Origin: Atriophallophorus winterbourni
Lineage: Eukaryota; Platyhelminthes; Trematoda; Plagiorchiida; Microphallidae
Reading direction: 5' to 3'
DNA: 64,000 nt
NCBI GenBank assembly: GCA_013407085.1
Contig: JACCGJ010000310.1
Location: forward strand, 52,078 to 116,077
Part shown: positions 21,810-32,800 of the stretch, piece by piece
How the letters are laid out: each line of letters begins with the position of its first letter
Numbering within the stretch: position 1 is the first letter of the stretch
Notes under the pieces: model-generated
The model's input: only the letters and a program-made list of their open reading frames with translations
Databases searched by the model: none
Told to the model about the DNA's origin: nothing
Made by a program: the position numbers and the translations under genes

Positions 21810-24030
21810 TGGATTTCTGTCTAGTAGTTATATCATTAATTTGTGCTAAGAAACCCAGCGTAAAGTTTATGTACTTGGGGAGCCAGCAAACAAACACGCA
21901 AACCGCCAAACTGTTTCTACTATCATCGCATACAAATAAATCTCTATCCTCGAGTCAACGAAGGTTAAAGTTAGGTAGGCATCCGTTTGATCAAAGCTGT
22001 CTAGGAGGTGAATGTATCTTTAAGTTATATTGCCTGACAGTAGATCAGGGGCAGCTAGAAAAAGGGTCCAACAGACTGCAAGACGATGTTCAAATGACTA
22101 TTGGAATGAAATTAGCCTCAGTATCAAAAAAGCCGAGAATACTGTATGGGAAGTATGATGGGAAAAAGAGAGCCATTAGTTCAAACAAACTTAAAACGGC
22201 TCTCGTTTAATCTGTATCTGGTAACACAATTGTCGACAAAACTAGAAGATGAGAATACTCCTCCTCTCCCTACTCTAGGGACAGTTCGATTTTATCGCAC
22301 GCACTTGAAAATGTTGAGCGGTTGCCAACCGTTAAACATCTCGATACTCCCTCTACTCTTGATGAGCTCAATAGAGCAATCGACCGCATAGCGAATGGAA
22401 AGGCCCTATGTGACGACGGAATTTCATCTGAGCTCATCAAATGCTGTAGAACAGTATTATTAGAGCCCCTTTACCATTTGATTTTTCAGTGCTGGTATGA
22501 GGAGTGTGTCCCACAAGAGATGCGATGCACGAAGATCATCAGGCTATTTAAAAATTAGGGTGATAGAGGCGACTGCAACAATTACAGTGTAATCTCGCTC
22601 CAGAATGTTGTAAGCAAATTATTCACTAAAGTTTTATAGATCCGGCTACATGTTTTACCTGAGAAAGTTTACTCCGAATCTCAATGTGGCTTCCGCTGGG
22701 GCAGGTAAACCTTTAACTTTATCTTCTCCCTAAGACAACTTCAAGAATAGTATCGGGAACAGCGTATGCCATTATACGCTATTTTTATCGATTTAATGAA
22801 AGCATTAGACTACGTTAGCAGGGAGAGTCTTTTCAAAATGCTTGATCTTATAAGCTGTCCTCATGTTACACTCTGACATGAAGGGCTCCGTCCATTTTAA
22901 CAGTTTCAGCTCAGAAGCCTTTGAAAATCGCCGAGGAGTCAAACAAGATTTTGTTATTGCTCCCACGCTTTTTCGACATTTTCTTTGCTCTGTTTCTGAA
23001 GCACGCTTTTAAGACAAGAACAGAAGGCATTTATCTATGCACACGATGTGATAGCAAGCTTTTCAACCTAGACCGTCTAAGAGCACAAACCAAGGTAGGG
23101 GATGTGCTCATCCGCGACTTGCCGTTTGCCGACAATGCAGCCATTTTTCCTCACTCCAAAGAATATCTCCAATCGCTAATGCATGCAAAGACTTTGGGCT
23201 AACAATCAGCATGAGCAAGACCAAAGTCCTATGTCAAGGGGCTGTATCGACCACAATCTTCACTGTTGAAAACTGTCAGCTTGAACCAGTACATCATTTC
23301 ACATACCTTGGTTTAACCATTATGGATAACCCCTTGCTAGATTGTGAGAGCAGCAGTCATTTTGTCCTGATTAAACTCTCGTGTCTAGAGTAACCGCAAG
23401 TTGAGGGTGAAGACAAAGATGATGGTACACAGTGCGTGCGTACTAAATGATTTACTGTACGGCAGCGAAACCTGGACCACCCACTCAAGACACGTTTGAA
23501 GGTTGAATGCTTTCCATCTACGAAGCATCCGTCGTATCTTGAACATATCGTTGATGGACAACGTAACTAATGCTGAAGTGCTTTCAAAAGCTCGTTTACA
23601 GATGATTTGCACCCTTTAACGATGGCCTGCTCTTGCCTACAGACTAAAAAACTGTCGTATTCCGAATGATCTACTCTTTGATTAGTTGAAACCAGGAAGT
23701 CGACTTTTTGCGTTACAAAGACGTTTGCTGGGGAGGAGCTGGTGAAAGGCAGATACAGCTCTTTGATGCTGGAGGCAGATCTAGCCGAGTTTTGTCTATC
23801 GCTGCGAGCGCTGCGTGAGAGATTGTTCTTCTTGAATCAGACTGTTTAGTCATTCAAAAAGCTGTGCAGCATGAAAGAAATCATGCAATTGTGATGTACA
23901 CCAATGTTTGGCGTCGACCAAAGGAGGCCAACAACAAGATCATGTTTGCGTTGCGCAAATTTCGTAGAGAGCTTCATTTTGTGGACACAATCGATAGTTC
24001 GTGGCATGCAATCAAATTGTGAAGTAGTGC
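21810..24030 (+). pseudogene. Decayed RTE-like reverse transcriptase
   Basis: RT signatures appear in several plus frames: LNRAIDRIANGKALCDDGISSELIK (shortened here; 22360-22440), CVPQEMRCTKIIRLFKN then GDRGDCNNYSVISL (22500-22600), CGFRWGR (22685), AIFIDLMKALDYVSRESLFKML (22770-22840, split by frame), and FTYLGLTIMD near 23300. The end (23700-23900) repeats the YKDVC...RCxxC...LFSHS region in broken form, followed by the RTE-like 3' UTR. GDRGDCNNYR-like and YLG motifs are typical of RTE/BovB-type RTs. Dozens of stops; no functional product. The 5' part (before about 22300) is not recognisable. Confidence 0.6.
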
Positions 24031-24225
24031 ACTAAAGCCATTAAATAATAGGAATACAACGTAGACATTTCTACGTTTAACAACAACGGTGAAAATGAAG
24101 AAAGGATAACGTGATGTTATCGCAATCTCAACTATCACTGGGCAGACCTTATTTCAAGTGCAATATGCTTCGTAAGTTTTCAAATCCGTATGCCTGCTAA
24201 ATAGTTACTCACTTTTATGGAATCG

Positions 24226-24256
<31 letters not shown>

Positions 24257-24264
24257 TATATATA
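24226..24264. repeat. TA dinucleotide microsatellite
   Basis: An almost pure (TA)n run with one TTAA interruption. Ordinary low-complexity repeat. Confidence 0.95.
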
Positions 24265-25129
24265 GAATATTAGCGCTAAAGTGGGGACCAACGTATTAAA
24301 GAGGTTAAACATCTTAAACCGCTTCTTTTATTAACATTCTTCCTCATTTAGAGCGGACCACCGGCGCCACACCTGCCCATACCTGCCACGCTCTTTCTCT
24401 CAGCCTCGTTTGTGGTTCAATTTTCTTTCGCTTGTTTCCCCTTGAGGTTCTCATCGCATAAAGGACGACTCGCTCTTTTGACTTCACGATCCTTTAAGCG
24501 GCTGACGTTGGCTCATTTCTTACAGCATGATTTCAAACAAGCGTCTCGAACCTTTCAGTCAAGACAAAGCACAAAATCCTGATTTTCAATCAAAATTGCT
24601 ATTTTAAGATTGTTTGATATTGGTTACAAGCTACAATACGTCGAATTTAACTAAAACGCTAGCCAATTATCCAAATTCTTTATTCCATTAGATTATTCTC
24701 TGTAAATAAATGTTTCATGAATACGAATTAAGCCGCAAGAATAAACACGATTAGTGATAAAATATGGCTTACCAATCCGAATTTTAGGAGAGCAGCCTGT
24801 TAAAGAGCTGTAAACAGAAACACAAATTCATGCACTCACCGACGACCAATGTTCTATTCTCCATATACTACACCAGCTCACCGCGCCAGCTGAGTAACTT
24901 GCTATGTGGTATTAGTATCGCTCCAGAGCTTTCGTGATTATATTCTCGAGGACAAAGCTTTAATAGCGAAAAGTGCACATCAATATGGTCTTTATAAGAC
25001 CGCTCTCCGAAACCATGCAACCGCAGAAAGCGCCAAAATAAAGGCAAACTCGAAGAATTCGCGGTGATTAGTATATATTAGTATAGTATATTATATAGTA
25101 TATAGTATTAGTATATGACTCTTACCTTG
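24265..25129. other. Unassigned sequence left of the Penelope pair
   Basis: No ORF or known repeat was recognised. An AT-rich run of TAGTATA-like words lies at 25070-25115. It may be intron or intergenic sequence of the dynein gene's 3' side. Confidence 0.4.
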
Positions 25130-25242
25130 GCCTAATGAAACTTGGCAACTAGACGTTTTGATTGCCAGGCCAATAGTTGGTCGATTAACTGTTTGTGTTG
25201 TTGTTCAAATGGTGTTCGCCGAGCTTGTGTAGTTGTTGTAGG

Positions 25243-25297
25243 ACGTTTCGTCATCAGGCTAGATGACATCATCATCAGAACTTCTTTCGAAGTGACT
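25243..25297 (-). ncRNA. Hammerhead-ribozyme-like motif, minus Penelope copy
   Basis: Reading the minus strand: a GTC, a hairpin ACTTC-GAAA-GAAGT, then T, the core word CTGATGA, four extra bases, a stem GTCATC/GATGAC with loop TAGCCT, then GAAAC, whose C could pair with the G of GTC. Hammerhead ribozymes are known in Penelope-like elements (established knowledge). Here extra bases at the core junctions and a very short third stem make self-cleavage uncertain. Confidence 0.45.
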
Positions 25298-25346
25298 TGA
25301 AGTTGGTATTCATTGATTTTTATAAGGTCCGTCTGTCCGTGCACCA

Positions 25347-27660
25347 TCACTCCCGTTGGTTGGTAGAATTCATGTGTTGCATTCTTGTCCATCGAGTTTT
25401 CATTGGTCCATAGGTTGTAGCCAATTGAAGGTGTTGGTTGATCGATGTCGTTGTTGAGTGCCACGCCTCGATGAATTCTCGCGCTCGTCGGTTGTTTTCT
25501 TTGGCTAAAATCTTCGTGTTATCCCAATCGAATTGGTGTCCGAATTGATCAACGTGTATTGAAATCAATGACTTTGGGTCGTGCCTTCGTACAGCTAACC
25601 GGTGTTCGTGTAGTCTTGTGCTTAGCTTGCGGCCGGTTTGTCCGACGTAGTTCTTCTCGCAATCTCTGCACGTAATCTTGTAGACAATATTCGATTGTTC
25701 TTTTTTTGCAACTTTGTCTTTTACATTGTTGAATTGCTTGCGTAATGTTGACACAGGTTTGTGCGCGACATCTATTCCAAATGGCCGAAGGACCCGGGCT
25801 GCGATTTCTGATATATTCTGCACATACGGAAGAGCGCGTCTAACTCTGTTTTCGTCATCGTCTCTTTGTTGGTTACGGTTGAACTTGTTGCGTAGTACGA
25901 AACTTCTTGGGTATCCATTCTTTTGGAACACTTTGAACAGGTATTCTTCTTCTTGTCTTCTCAGTTCCGGCGTGCTGCAATGTGTTGCTGCTCTTTTGAA
26001 TAGGGTTCTAACGCAGCTGCGTTTATGGCTGGTTGGATGTTTGCTGTGGAAGTTCAAGATTTGATCCGTGTGCGTATTCTTCCTGTAAACGCTGGTCTCC
26101 AAATTTCCTTCGCTTGTTCGTCTCACTTTAACGTCCAGGAATGCCAGGCAGCTGTCAACTTCAGTTTCTCGGGTAAATTGGATCCCCCTGAATACGCAGT
26201 TCAGTAGTCGATGCGATTCGTCCAGTTCCGTTCTTTTCATGATCACAAATGTGTCGTCCACATAGCGGATCCACAACTTTGGCCGTATTATTGGTAGAGC
26301 GATCCGTTCCAAACGTTGCATGACTGCTTCGGCAATTAGGCTGGAAATTGGTGATCCCATTGGTGTTCCTCGAATCTGCTCGTAGATTTTACCATTGAAC
26401 TTGAAGTATGTTTGAAGCACAGCTCAATCAATTCCATCAAACTATCTCGTGTTAATCGATTTCCGTTGTGGTCAGTTCCTTTTTCGTCGAGCAACGCCGA
26501 TACGATTTGCTTTGCGAGTGTTTGATCGATTGATGTGAATAACGCCGTTACGTCGAAAGAAACCATTATTTCATCTTCATCGATCCTCACATTCTTCAAT
26601 TTCTCGAGAAATTGTTCTGCAGAATTGACGGCGTGTTCCGAGTCTGTCACTAGATATAACAGCCTTCTTCGCAATTCTTTTGATAACTTGTAATTCGGTC
26701 CTCCGGGTAAGGAAACGATTGGGCGTAATGGGATATTCTCTTTGTGTATTTTGGGTAATCCGTAGAATCTCGGTATAGTTGAATCTTCTGGCTTCATTCT
26801 TGCTTGTTCCATTCCATTCAATTGTCCCATAAATTTCAATTTCTTTAAAGTTGCGTTGATTTTGTTTTCAAGTCGTTTAGTCAGATCTTCGTTCATTTGT
26901 CTGTATGTTGTTGTATCCTGGAGTAGCTGTTCAGCCTTCTCGATATAATCTGCCTTGTTCATGACCACCGTCGTTCTTCCTTTGTCGGCGGGGAGGATGA
27001 CTATGTTTCGGTCTTGTTTCAGCCTATTCAAAGCTTTGGTTTCTTGTTTATTGAGTGTGTTATGTTCCAAGTTCCTGGTGAGCGCAGGTACAATTCGTTG
27101 GCGGATTTCTTCTTGTGTGTCTTCTGTCAAAGTGTGGGATTTCAGTATCGACTCCAAATTAGCTACGAATTCAGTATGATCGGCGTCTTTCAAGTTGAAG
27201 TTGAGGCCACGTGCGAGGATTCGTTGTTCGTTCTCTGTCAGGGGTCTGTCGGACAGGTTCTTGACCCAAGCTTCGCCGCTGGTGATATCTTGGTGGGGGG
27301 GTAATAATCCGGAGTTTGTTTTCCAGGTCACGTCGTTTGTTTAGCTTGGTTTTTCGGGTCGTTATTGCGATGGCGTCGGCTAGCTGTTGTGTTAGTTCAG
27401 GTCCAAATCGGTTTTCACATATTCGCTTTTCGTTCTGGATAACGTTGGAATATTTCTTGAGTCGTTTGTGTGCGTCATCAATCATGAATTGTAGCCACTG
27501 CCGGTTTTGTCGTTCCATTAGTTGCCGTGCACGGAAATTGTTAATCGGTGGTCTTCGTTGTAACGATTTCGGCGTTAGGTTTCTGCGTTGGCACTCATGC
27601 AAGAAAAATAGTTGTTCATAAGTTGCTCTGGGTCTTCCTCTTTTCTTCCGCTAAAGCTTT
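25347..27660 (-). pseudogene. Penelope-like RT with GIY-YIG endonuclease (two frameshifts)
   Basis: About 770 codons, near the usual length for this family. In order: a basic N-terminal region with helical segments (27602-27171); RT fingers with NIVILPADKGRTTVVMNK and FYGLPKIHKENIPLRPIVS; motif A MVSFDVTALFTSI; after the frame break motif B GTPMGSPISSLIAEAV and the catalytic IRYVDDTFVI; a linker with Cys/His-rich pieces; then the endonuclease IVYKITCRDC...YVGQTGRKLSTRLHEH (25560-25690). This RT plus GIY-YIG order defines the endonuclease-bearing Penelope-like elements. The two frame breaks are single-base and homopolymer-like, so they may be assembly errors. Confidence 0.88.
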
Positions 27661-27717
27661 CCCAATTCCCAGCGTCTTGCGTTCTTAAGCGACAAAGGCG
27701 AAGAACACGGTGGTCAT

Positions 27718-29330
27718 ACCAGGCAGATTATATCGAGAAGGCTGAACAGCTACTCCAGGATACAACAACATACAGACAAATAAACGAAGATCTGACTAAA
27801 CGACTTGAAAACAAAATCAACGCAACTTTGAAGAAATTGAAATTTATGGGACAATTGAATGGAATGGAACAAACAAGAATGAAGCCAGAAGATTCAACTA
27901 TACCGAGATTCTACGGATTACCCAAAATACACAAAGAGAATATCCCATTACGCCCAATCGTTTCCTTACCCGGAGGACCGAATTACAAGTTATCAAAGGA
28001 ATTGCGAAAAAGGCTGTTATATCTGGTGACAGACTCGGAACACGCCGTCAATTCTGCAGAACAATTTCTCGAGAAATTGAAGAATGTGAGGATCGATGAA
28101 GATGAAATAATGGTTTCTTTCGACGTAACGGCGTTATTCACATCAATCGATCAAACACTCGCAAATCAAATCGTATCGGCGTTGCTCGACGAAAAAGGAA
28201 CTGACCACAACGAAAATCGATTAACACGAGATAGCTTGATGGAATTGATTGAGCTGTGCCTTCAAACATACTTCAAGTTCAATGGTAAAATCTACGAGCA
28301 GATTCGAGGAACACCAATGGGATCACCAATTTCCAGCCTAATTGCCGAAGCAGTCATGCAACGTTTGGAACGGATCGCTCTACCAATAATACGGCCAAAG
28401 TTGTGGATCCGCTATGTGGACGACACATTTGTGATCATAAAAAGAACGGAACTGGACGAATCGCATCGACTACTGAACTGCGTATTCAGGGGGATCCAAT
28501 TTACCCGAGAAACTGAAGTTGACAGCTGCCTGGCATTCCTGGACGTTAAAGTAAGACGAACAAGCGAAGGAAATTTGGAGACCAGCGTTTACATGAAGAA
28601 TACGCACACGGATCAAATCTTGAACTTCCACAGCAAACATCCAACCAGCCATAAACGCAGCTGCGTTAGAACCCTATTCAAAAGAGCAGCAACACATTGC
28701 AGCACGCCGGAACTGAGAAGACAAGAAAAAGAATACCTGTTCAAAGTGTTCCAGAAGAATGGATACCCAAGAAGTTTCGTACTACGCAACAAGTTCAACC
28801 GTAACCAACAAAGACACGATGACGAAAACAGAGTTAGACGCGCTCTTCCGTATGTGCAGAATATATCAGAAATCGCAGCCCGGGTCCTTCGGCCATTTGG
28901 AATAGATGTCGCGCACAAACCCGTGTCAACATTACGCAATCAATTCAACAATGTAAAAGACAAAGTCGCAAAAGAAGAACAATCGAATATTGTCTACAAG
29001 ATTACGTGCAGAGATTGCGAGAAGAACTACGTCGGACAAACCGGCCGCAAGCTAAGCACAAGACTACACGAACACCGGTTAGCTGTACGAAGGCACGACC
29101 CAAGGTCATTGATTTCAATACATGTCGATCAATTCGGACACCAATTCGATTGGGATAACACGAAGATTTTAGCCAAAGAAAACAACCGACGAGCGCGAGA
29201 ATTCATCGAGGCGTGGCACTCAACAACGACATCGATCAACCAACACCTCCAATTGGCTACAACCTATGGACCAATGAAAACTCGATGGACAAGAATGCAA
29301 CACATGAATTCCACCAACCAACGGGAGTGA
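27718..29330 (+). CDS. Penelope-like RT-GIY-YIG, N-terminally truncated but uninterrupted
   Basis: From the conserved QADYIEKAEQ onward the frame is open to TGA at 29328-29330, about 537 residues. It retains FYGLPKIHKENIPLRP, motif A (SFDVTALFTSID), motif B (GTPMGSPISS), YVDD (about 28420) and the GIY-YIG block (28990-29070, YVGQTGRKLSTRLHEH). The frame reads upstream to 27612 into sequence of the inverted neighbour, so the first about 35 residues of that extension are not Penelope protein. It lacks the start and part of the RT fingers, so it is probably inactive alone. Differences from the minus copy are few (for example VKEEQ versus VKKEQ-type changes). Confidence 0.82.
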
Positions 29331-29382
29331 TGGTGCACGGACAGACGGACCTTATAAAAAAATCAATGAATACCAACTTCAA

Positions 29383-29438
29383 GTCACTTCGAAAGAAGTT
29401 CTGCTGATGATGTCATCTAGCCTGATGACGAAACGTCC
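29383..29438 (+). ncRNA. Hammerhead-ribozyme-like motif, plus Penelope copy
   Basis: GTC at 29383-29385, hairpin ACTTC-GAAA-GAAGT at 29386-29399, CTGATGA at 29404-29410, a perfect 6-bp stem GTCATC (29412-29417) with GATGAC (29424-29429), then GAAAC at 29430-29434. One A-to-C change relative to the minus copy shifts which CTGATGA sits next to the second stem. Same caveats as the minus copy. Confidence 0.45.
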
Positions 29439-29482
29439 TACAACAACTACACAAGCTCGGCGAACACCATTTGAACAACATC

Positions 29483-29886
29483 CTCATCCTGAGCTACGTA
29501 TATTCTCCTCTATTGATTACAATGGTTGACCAGCTGTCACTTGCCTCCAGGTTGTGACTTGGCCTACTTGTTAACGAATCATCTGAAACTGCAATCTCAG
29601 CGGGGGGCCTGTTTTGGGTTGTCGTTTGGTCGTTAGTTAGAGTGGACAATACCTAATAAACTATCGGCTCCTAATGAAAACTAGACTGATCTAATTTTCC
29701 AGAGATATTTGCGTGGGTATTATTGCAGAAAATTATTTAACAAAATAGGTACAGTTTATTTACTCCTAAGCACATCGCTCTAGTCATCAGGAAAATAAAT
29801 AAATTATTTAAACAAGCAAAGTTTAATTGATTTGAACTCGATCTACGTTGTTTGACAAATTCGATGGAGCAATGGATTTCACTCAC
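29483..29886. other. Probable intron sequence between dynein exon 3 and the Penelope pair
   Basis: Follows the exon 3 splice donor on the minus strand. No coding or repeat signal was recognised. Confidence 0.5.
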
Positions 29887-32800
29887 GATGAATAATAACA
29901 AAGCGCCTTGCATGTCTCCAATGGCAACGATTTGTCTTCGTGAAAAATTGCACAGAGAAATTGCCGTCAGCGCGTTTGATGAAATAGACTGAACCATAGC
30001 AGGCTCATGTGTCTTGTCGAGCAGATCCCACGCTTCTAAACTACCGTCGGCACGGCAAATGAAAAACACGGACGGACGTGTTGGTGACCAGCTACCACCT
30101 GTTTCGGTAAAGGACATCCAAAGTTAGTCCAACACAATATTTAGTGTAAATTTAACCTCTATGGGTCGTGAAATGTCAAACTTACCTGTCAGCGGTCTCG
30201 CTGAATGACCCGATTCCAAAATCGGACCGCTATTAACACCCTCTTTCCATATTGACCAGGCCCATCCACCTACTATCAACAAAATTGATGGGTCGAAAGG
30301 AGATCTGGCCAGATAAGTGATTGGTCCATCATGCTGCGGAGCGAAGAATTCTGGTTTCGGTGTTTGCATTTTTCCAGTGTCTTGGTCTTTTTGTGGCATC
30401 CAATCGACGTAAACCAAATCACCTTCTTCTGTTCCCACATAAAACATTGTGCTCACACCTTGCAGGGGTTTGTTTTTCAATGTATTGGTTCGAGCTCCAG
30501 GATTTGTCCGATCCTCAGAGTTTGCAGCGAGTATACGACGATCTCCTTGGACTTCCTGAAGATTCAAAATATATTTTCCAATTAGAGAATCTCAGTATAA
30601 CTCCTTAAATTTTATAAGTGCTATTTCCTGCTTTGAAACAAAACTTCCACTCTTTCATTCGTAAGTATAAAATAAGTATTTGAGCGAGCCATTTGATGGG
30701 CATCACCTGTAAGGTGGTATATAAAGTGAGGTGAGTCTGAAGGCAGATCTATTGGGAAATCTCTTCCGGATGCACCGCAAAACCTATCTTATCACATGGT
30801 TGCTGAGCGTGAATTCTTCCAAATCATTCGTAATTAGCTTACATGGTTGGAACGATACTCGGTGGTCCAGAGGTCAGAAGATATCAAAACTCCGATGAAC
30901 AGAATAATCTCGGGGAACATTATGTCATACAATTCTCAGTAGGTTTTCACGCGCCGTGGACTCCAGTCATATTTCGAAACCTAGATTTTGTAATGCGGTT
31001 TATTGAATAGTATCAAGATTCAAGATTTATTGTGTAAAAGTTCAATAGGCTTTGCAATAATCACAGGTTGGAAATCAAGATATAAATAGATGTACGCATA
31101 ACACTTATGAATTAGAATCCATGACTGGTGTAAGGCAGGACAATGTTTTATTAGTATTTGGGAAAACGTAAGGATGTTAGTTTAGGGAGTGTAGGAATTT
31201 TAATTTCTGACAGAACGTATTAGCGAGCATGCCTTTTTTTAACATGCAAACACAAAAACAATAACATATTCAGATATTGGTCACAAAAGGAGTACTTCGA
31301 TTTTGTTTGTCCTATTAACAAACTAATTAAGATGACGACTTACAAAACAACTATCTTAGGTTATTATGTTTAAGCTGTTGGTGTACATGACTTAAACTAG
31401 TTGGTCGCACCAACCTTATCTTAAAAGGGATTCAAACTCAAGTTTGAAATACATTTTTGTGTACAATCTAAATATGCCACAGAAATGTAGAGGCTCACCT
31501 TCGTCAACAGGCCAGACATTCAAGCGAGAAACAATTTTTATTGAAGCATTCCACCGTTTCTTACGACAAACAGTTTTTATTTGTGTGCAGGTTCCGTCAT
31601 GGTCAATTCGCATTTGACGCATACTTTGCGTTTAGCTTTAGCAGAACTCAGCGCAAAATCGTGGAGAGATAAGTACGACGTACACGTTTGAGGAATTTTC
31701 AATAATAATTACTTGTTCATGTCTTTACGTTAACAAGTTTTACACTCGGCGGGGAACTAATAGGAATACTTACACGACTGAATTCCGAAATTGAAAACTG
31801 TGGTTCATCTAATAAGGATCCATTTCTAAGGCGCTTTCTTTTCTCCTACATCCTAATTTTTAATCAAGACCTCAGCGATTCTATTCAGCACACCACCCTC
31901 CAGCGAATCGCAGGTGCAGACAGCGCCGATAAGCCCGACATCAACTATCGCAAACCCACAGAAATTTGGGTCACGTATAAAATGTAAACGCTTCGAGAAA
32001 CAAGCTGTAGAGAAAAGGAGCCCAGTTTGACGAAGGCTTGAAAAGAACCGGTCGTTACCTCATCGCCAGAAAAACCACATCGAATTGACAACCGTTGCAG
32101 ACACTCGAGAAGTCTGATGTATTTTGGTAATTCGCACATTAATTCTCTTTCACTATGCGATTCATTTTACAATTACTTACTAACAGCTTAACCAGCTGGG
32201 GTTTCTCTTGTACTGTGGAATGCGAATGAACATCCACGCAAAAGTTGTCGTTAATTTCAAGTGGCAGTTATTCACACAGTTATACGAGTTCTAAGGATTT
32301 ATTGACCTATAAAATTAACAGAGCATTCTAACTTTTATATTTTATTTCATTTCTTGCATCATTTAAGATTTCGCTGATCATTTCATGCTTTGTGCATTAG
32401 CCAAACACCCAATATCACAATAAGCTGATTCTGCATCCAACTGGTGTCTTATCATGTGTTTGGTATAACTGTAACCTACGAGTAACTTCCTGATAACTCC
32501 GTTTTCAGCGTCATTTTGAAGGCATCAAACTGTGTGATAGAGTTTCGTTACTAATTTAACGAGATTAAATAACTTTCGATGCGTACATGGTGTAGAACAA
32601 ACTAGAATTGGTGTCTGATAGCTTCTGTTAAGCATTGACAAGATGGAATTAACAGAACAGCTGGGAACCGTATATGAGATGCCTTCAGGTTGTTGCATTT
32701 GAAATAGCAAAACTTGATTGTAATTCCTTCAGTCACTTTAGGACAACGAGTCAAGTGACTGGCAAAGCACATTACACGGTTTGAATTATCCTACGGCTTA

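Larger units (their letters stand above)
25130..27685 (-). mobile_element. Penelope-like element, minus copy
   Basis: The longer member of a head-to-head pair. Coding sequence runs from the junction (about 27685; upstream part open as RPRATYEQLFFLHECQRRN, no ATG seen) to the stop at 25347, and the 3' region extends to about 25130. It carries a hammerhead-like motif at 25243-25297. The protein is broken only by two single-base differences, one in a G7 run (27295-27301) and one missing base near 26420 relative to the plus copy. Product and domains are described under the coding entry. Confidence 0.85.
27686..29482 (+). mobile_element. Penelope-like element, plus copy, 5'-truncated
   Basis: Homology to the minus copy starts near 27687 inside the ADKGRTTVVMNK coding region, so about a third of the protein is missing. 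It ends near 29482, where the two copies diverge after CACCATTTGAACAACA. The coding part is a single open frame to the stop at 29330 and is almost identical to the minus copy. Head-to-head with that copy, a layout described for Penelope insertions, in which a truncated second copy lies next to a fuller one. Confidence 0.85.

Noticed and set aside
30321..30608. Two plus-strand frames of 84-95 codons opposite dynein exon 2
   Set aside because: They are antisense shadows of a real exon whose splice sites and protein fit are clear.
31945..32139. Minus-strand 64-codon frame in the dynein intron
   Set aside because: It looked like a possible relic (repeated RCR/HSR-like words on the opposite strand), but I could not match it to any family.
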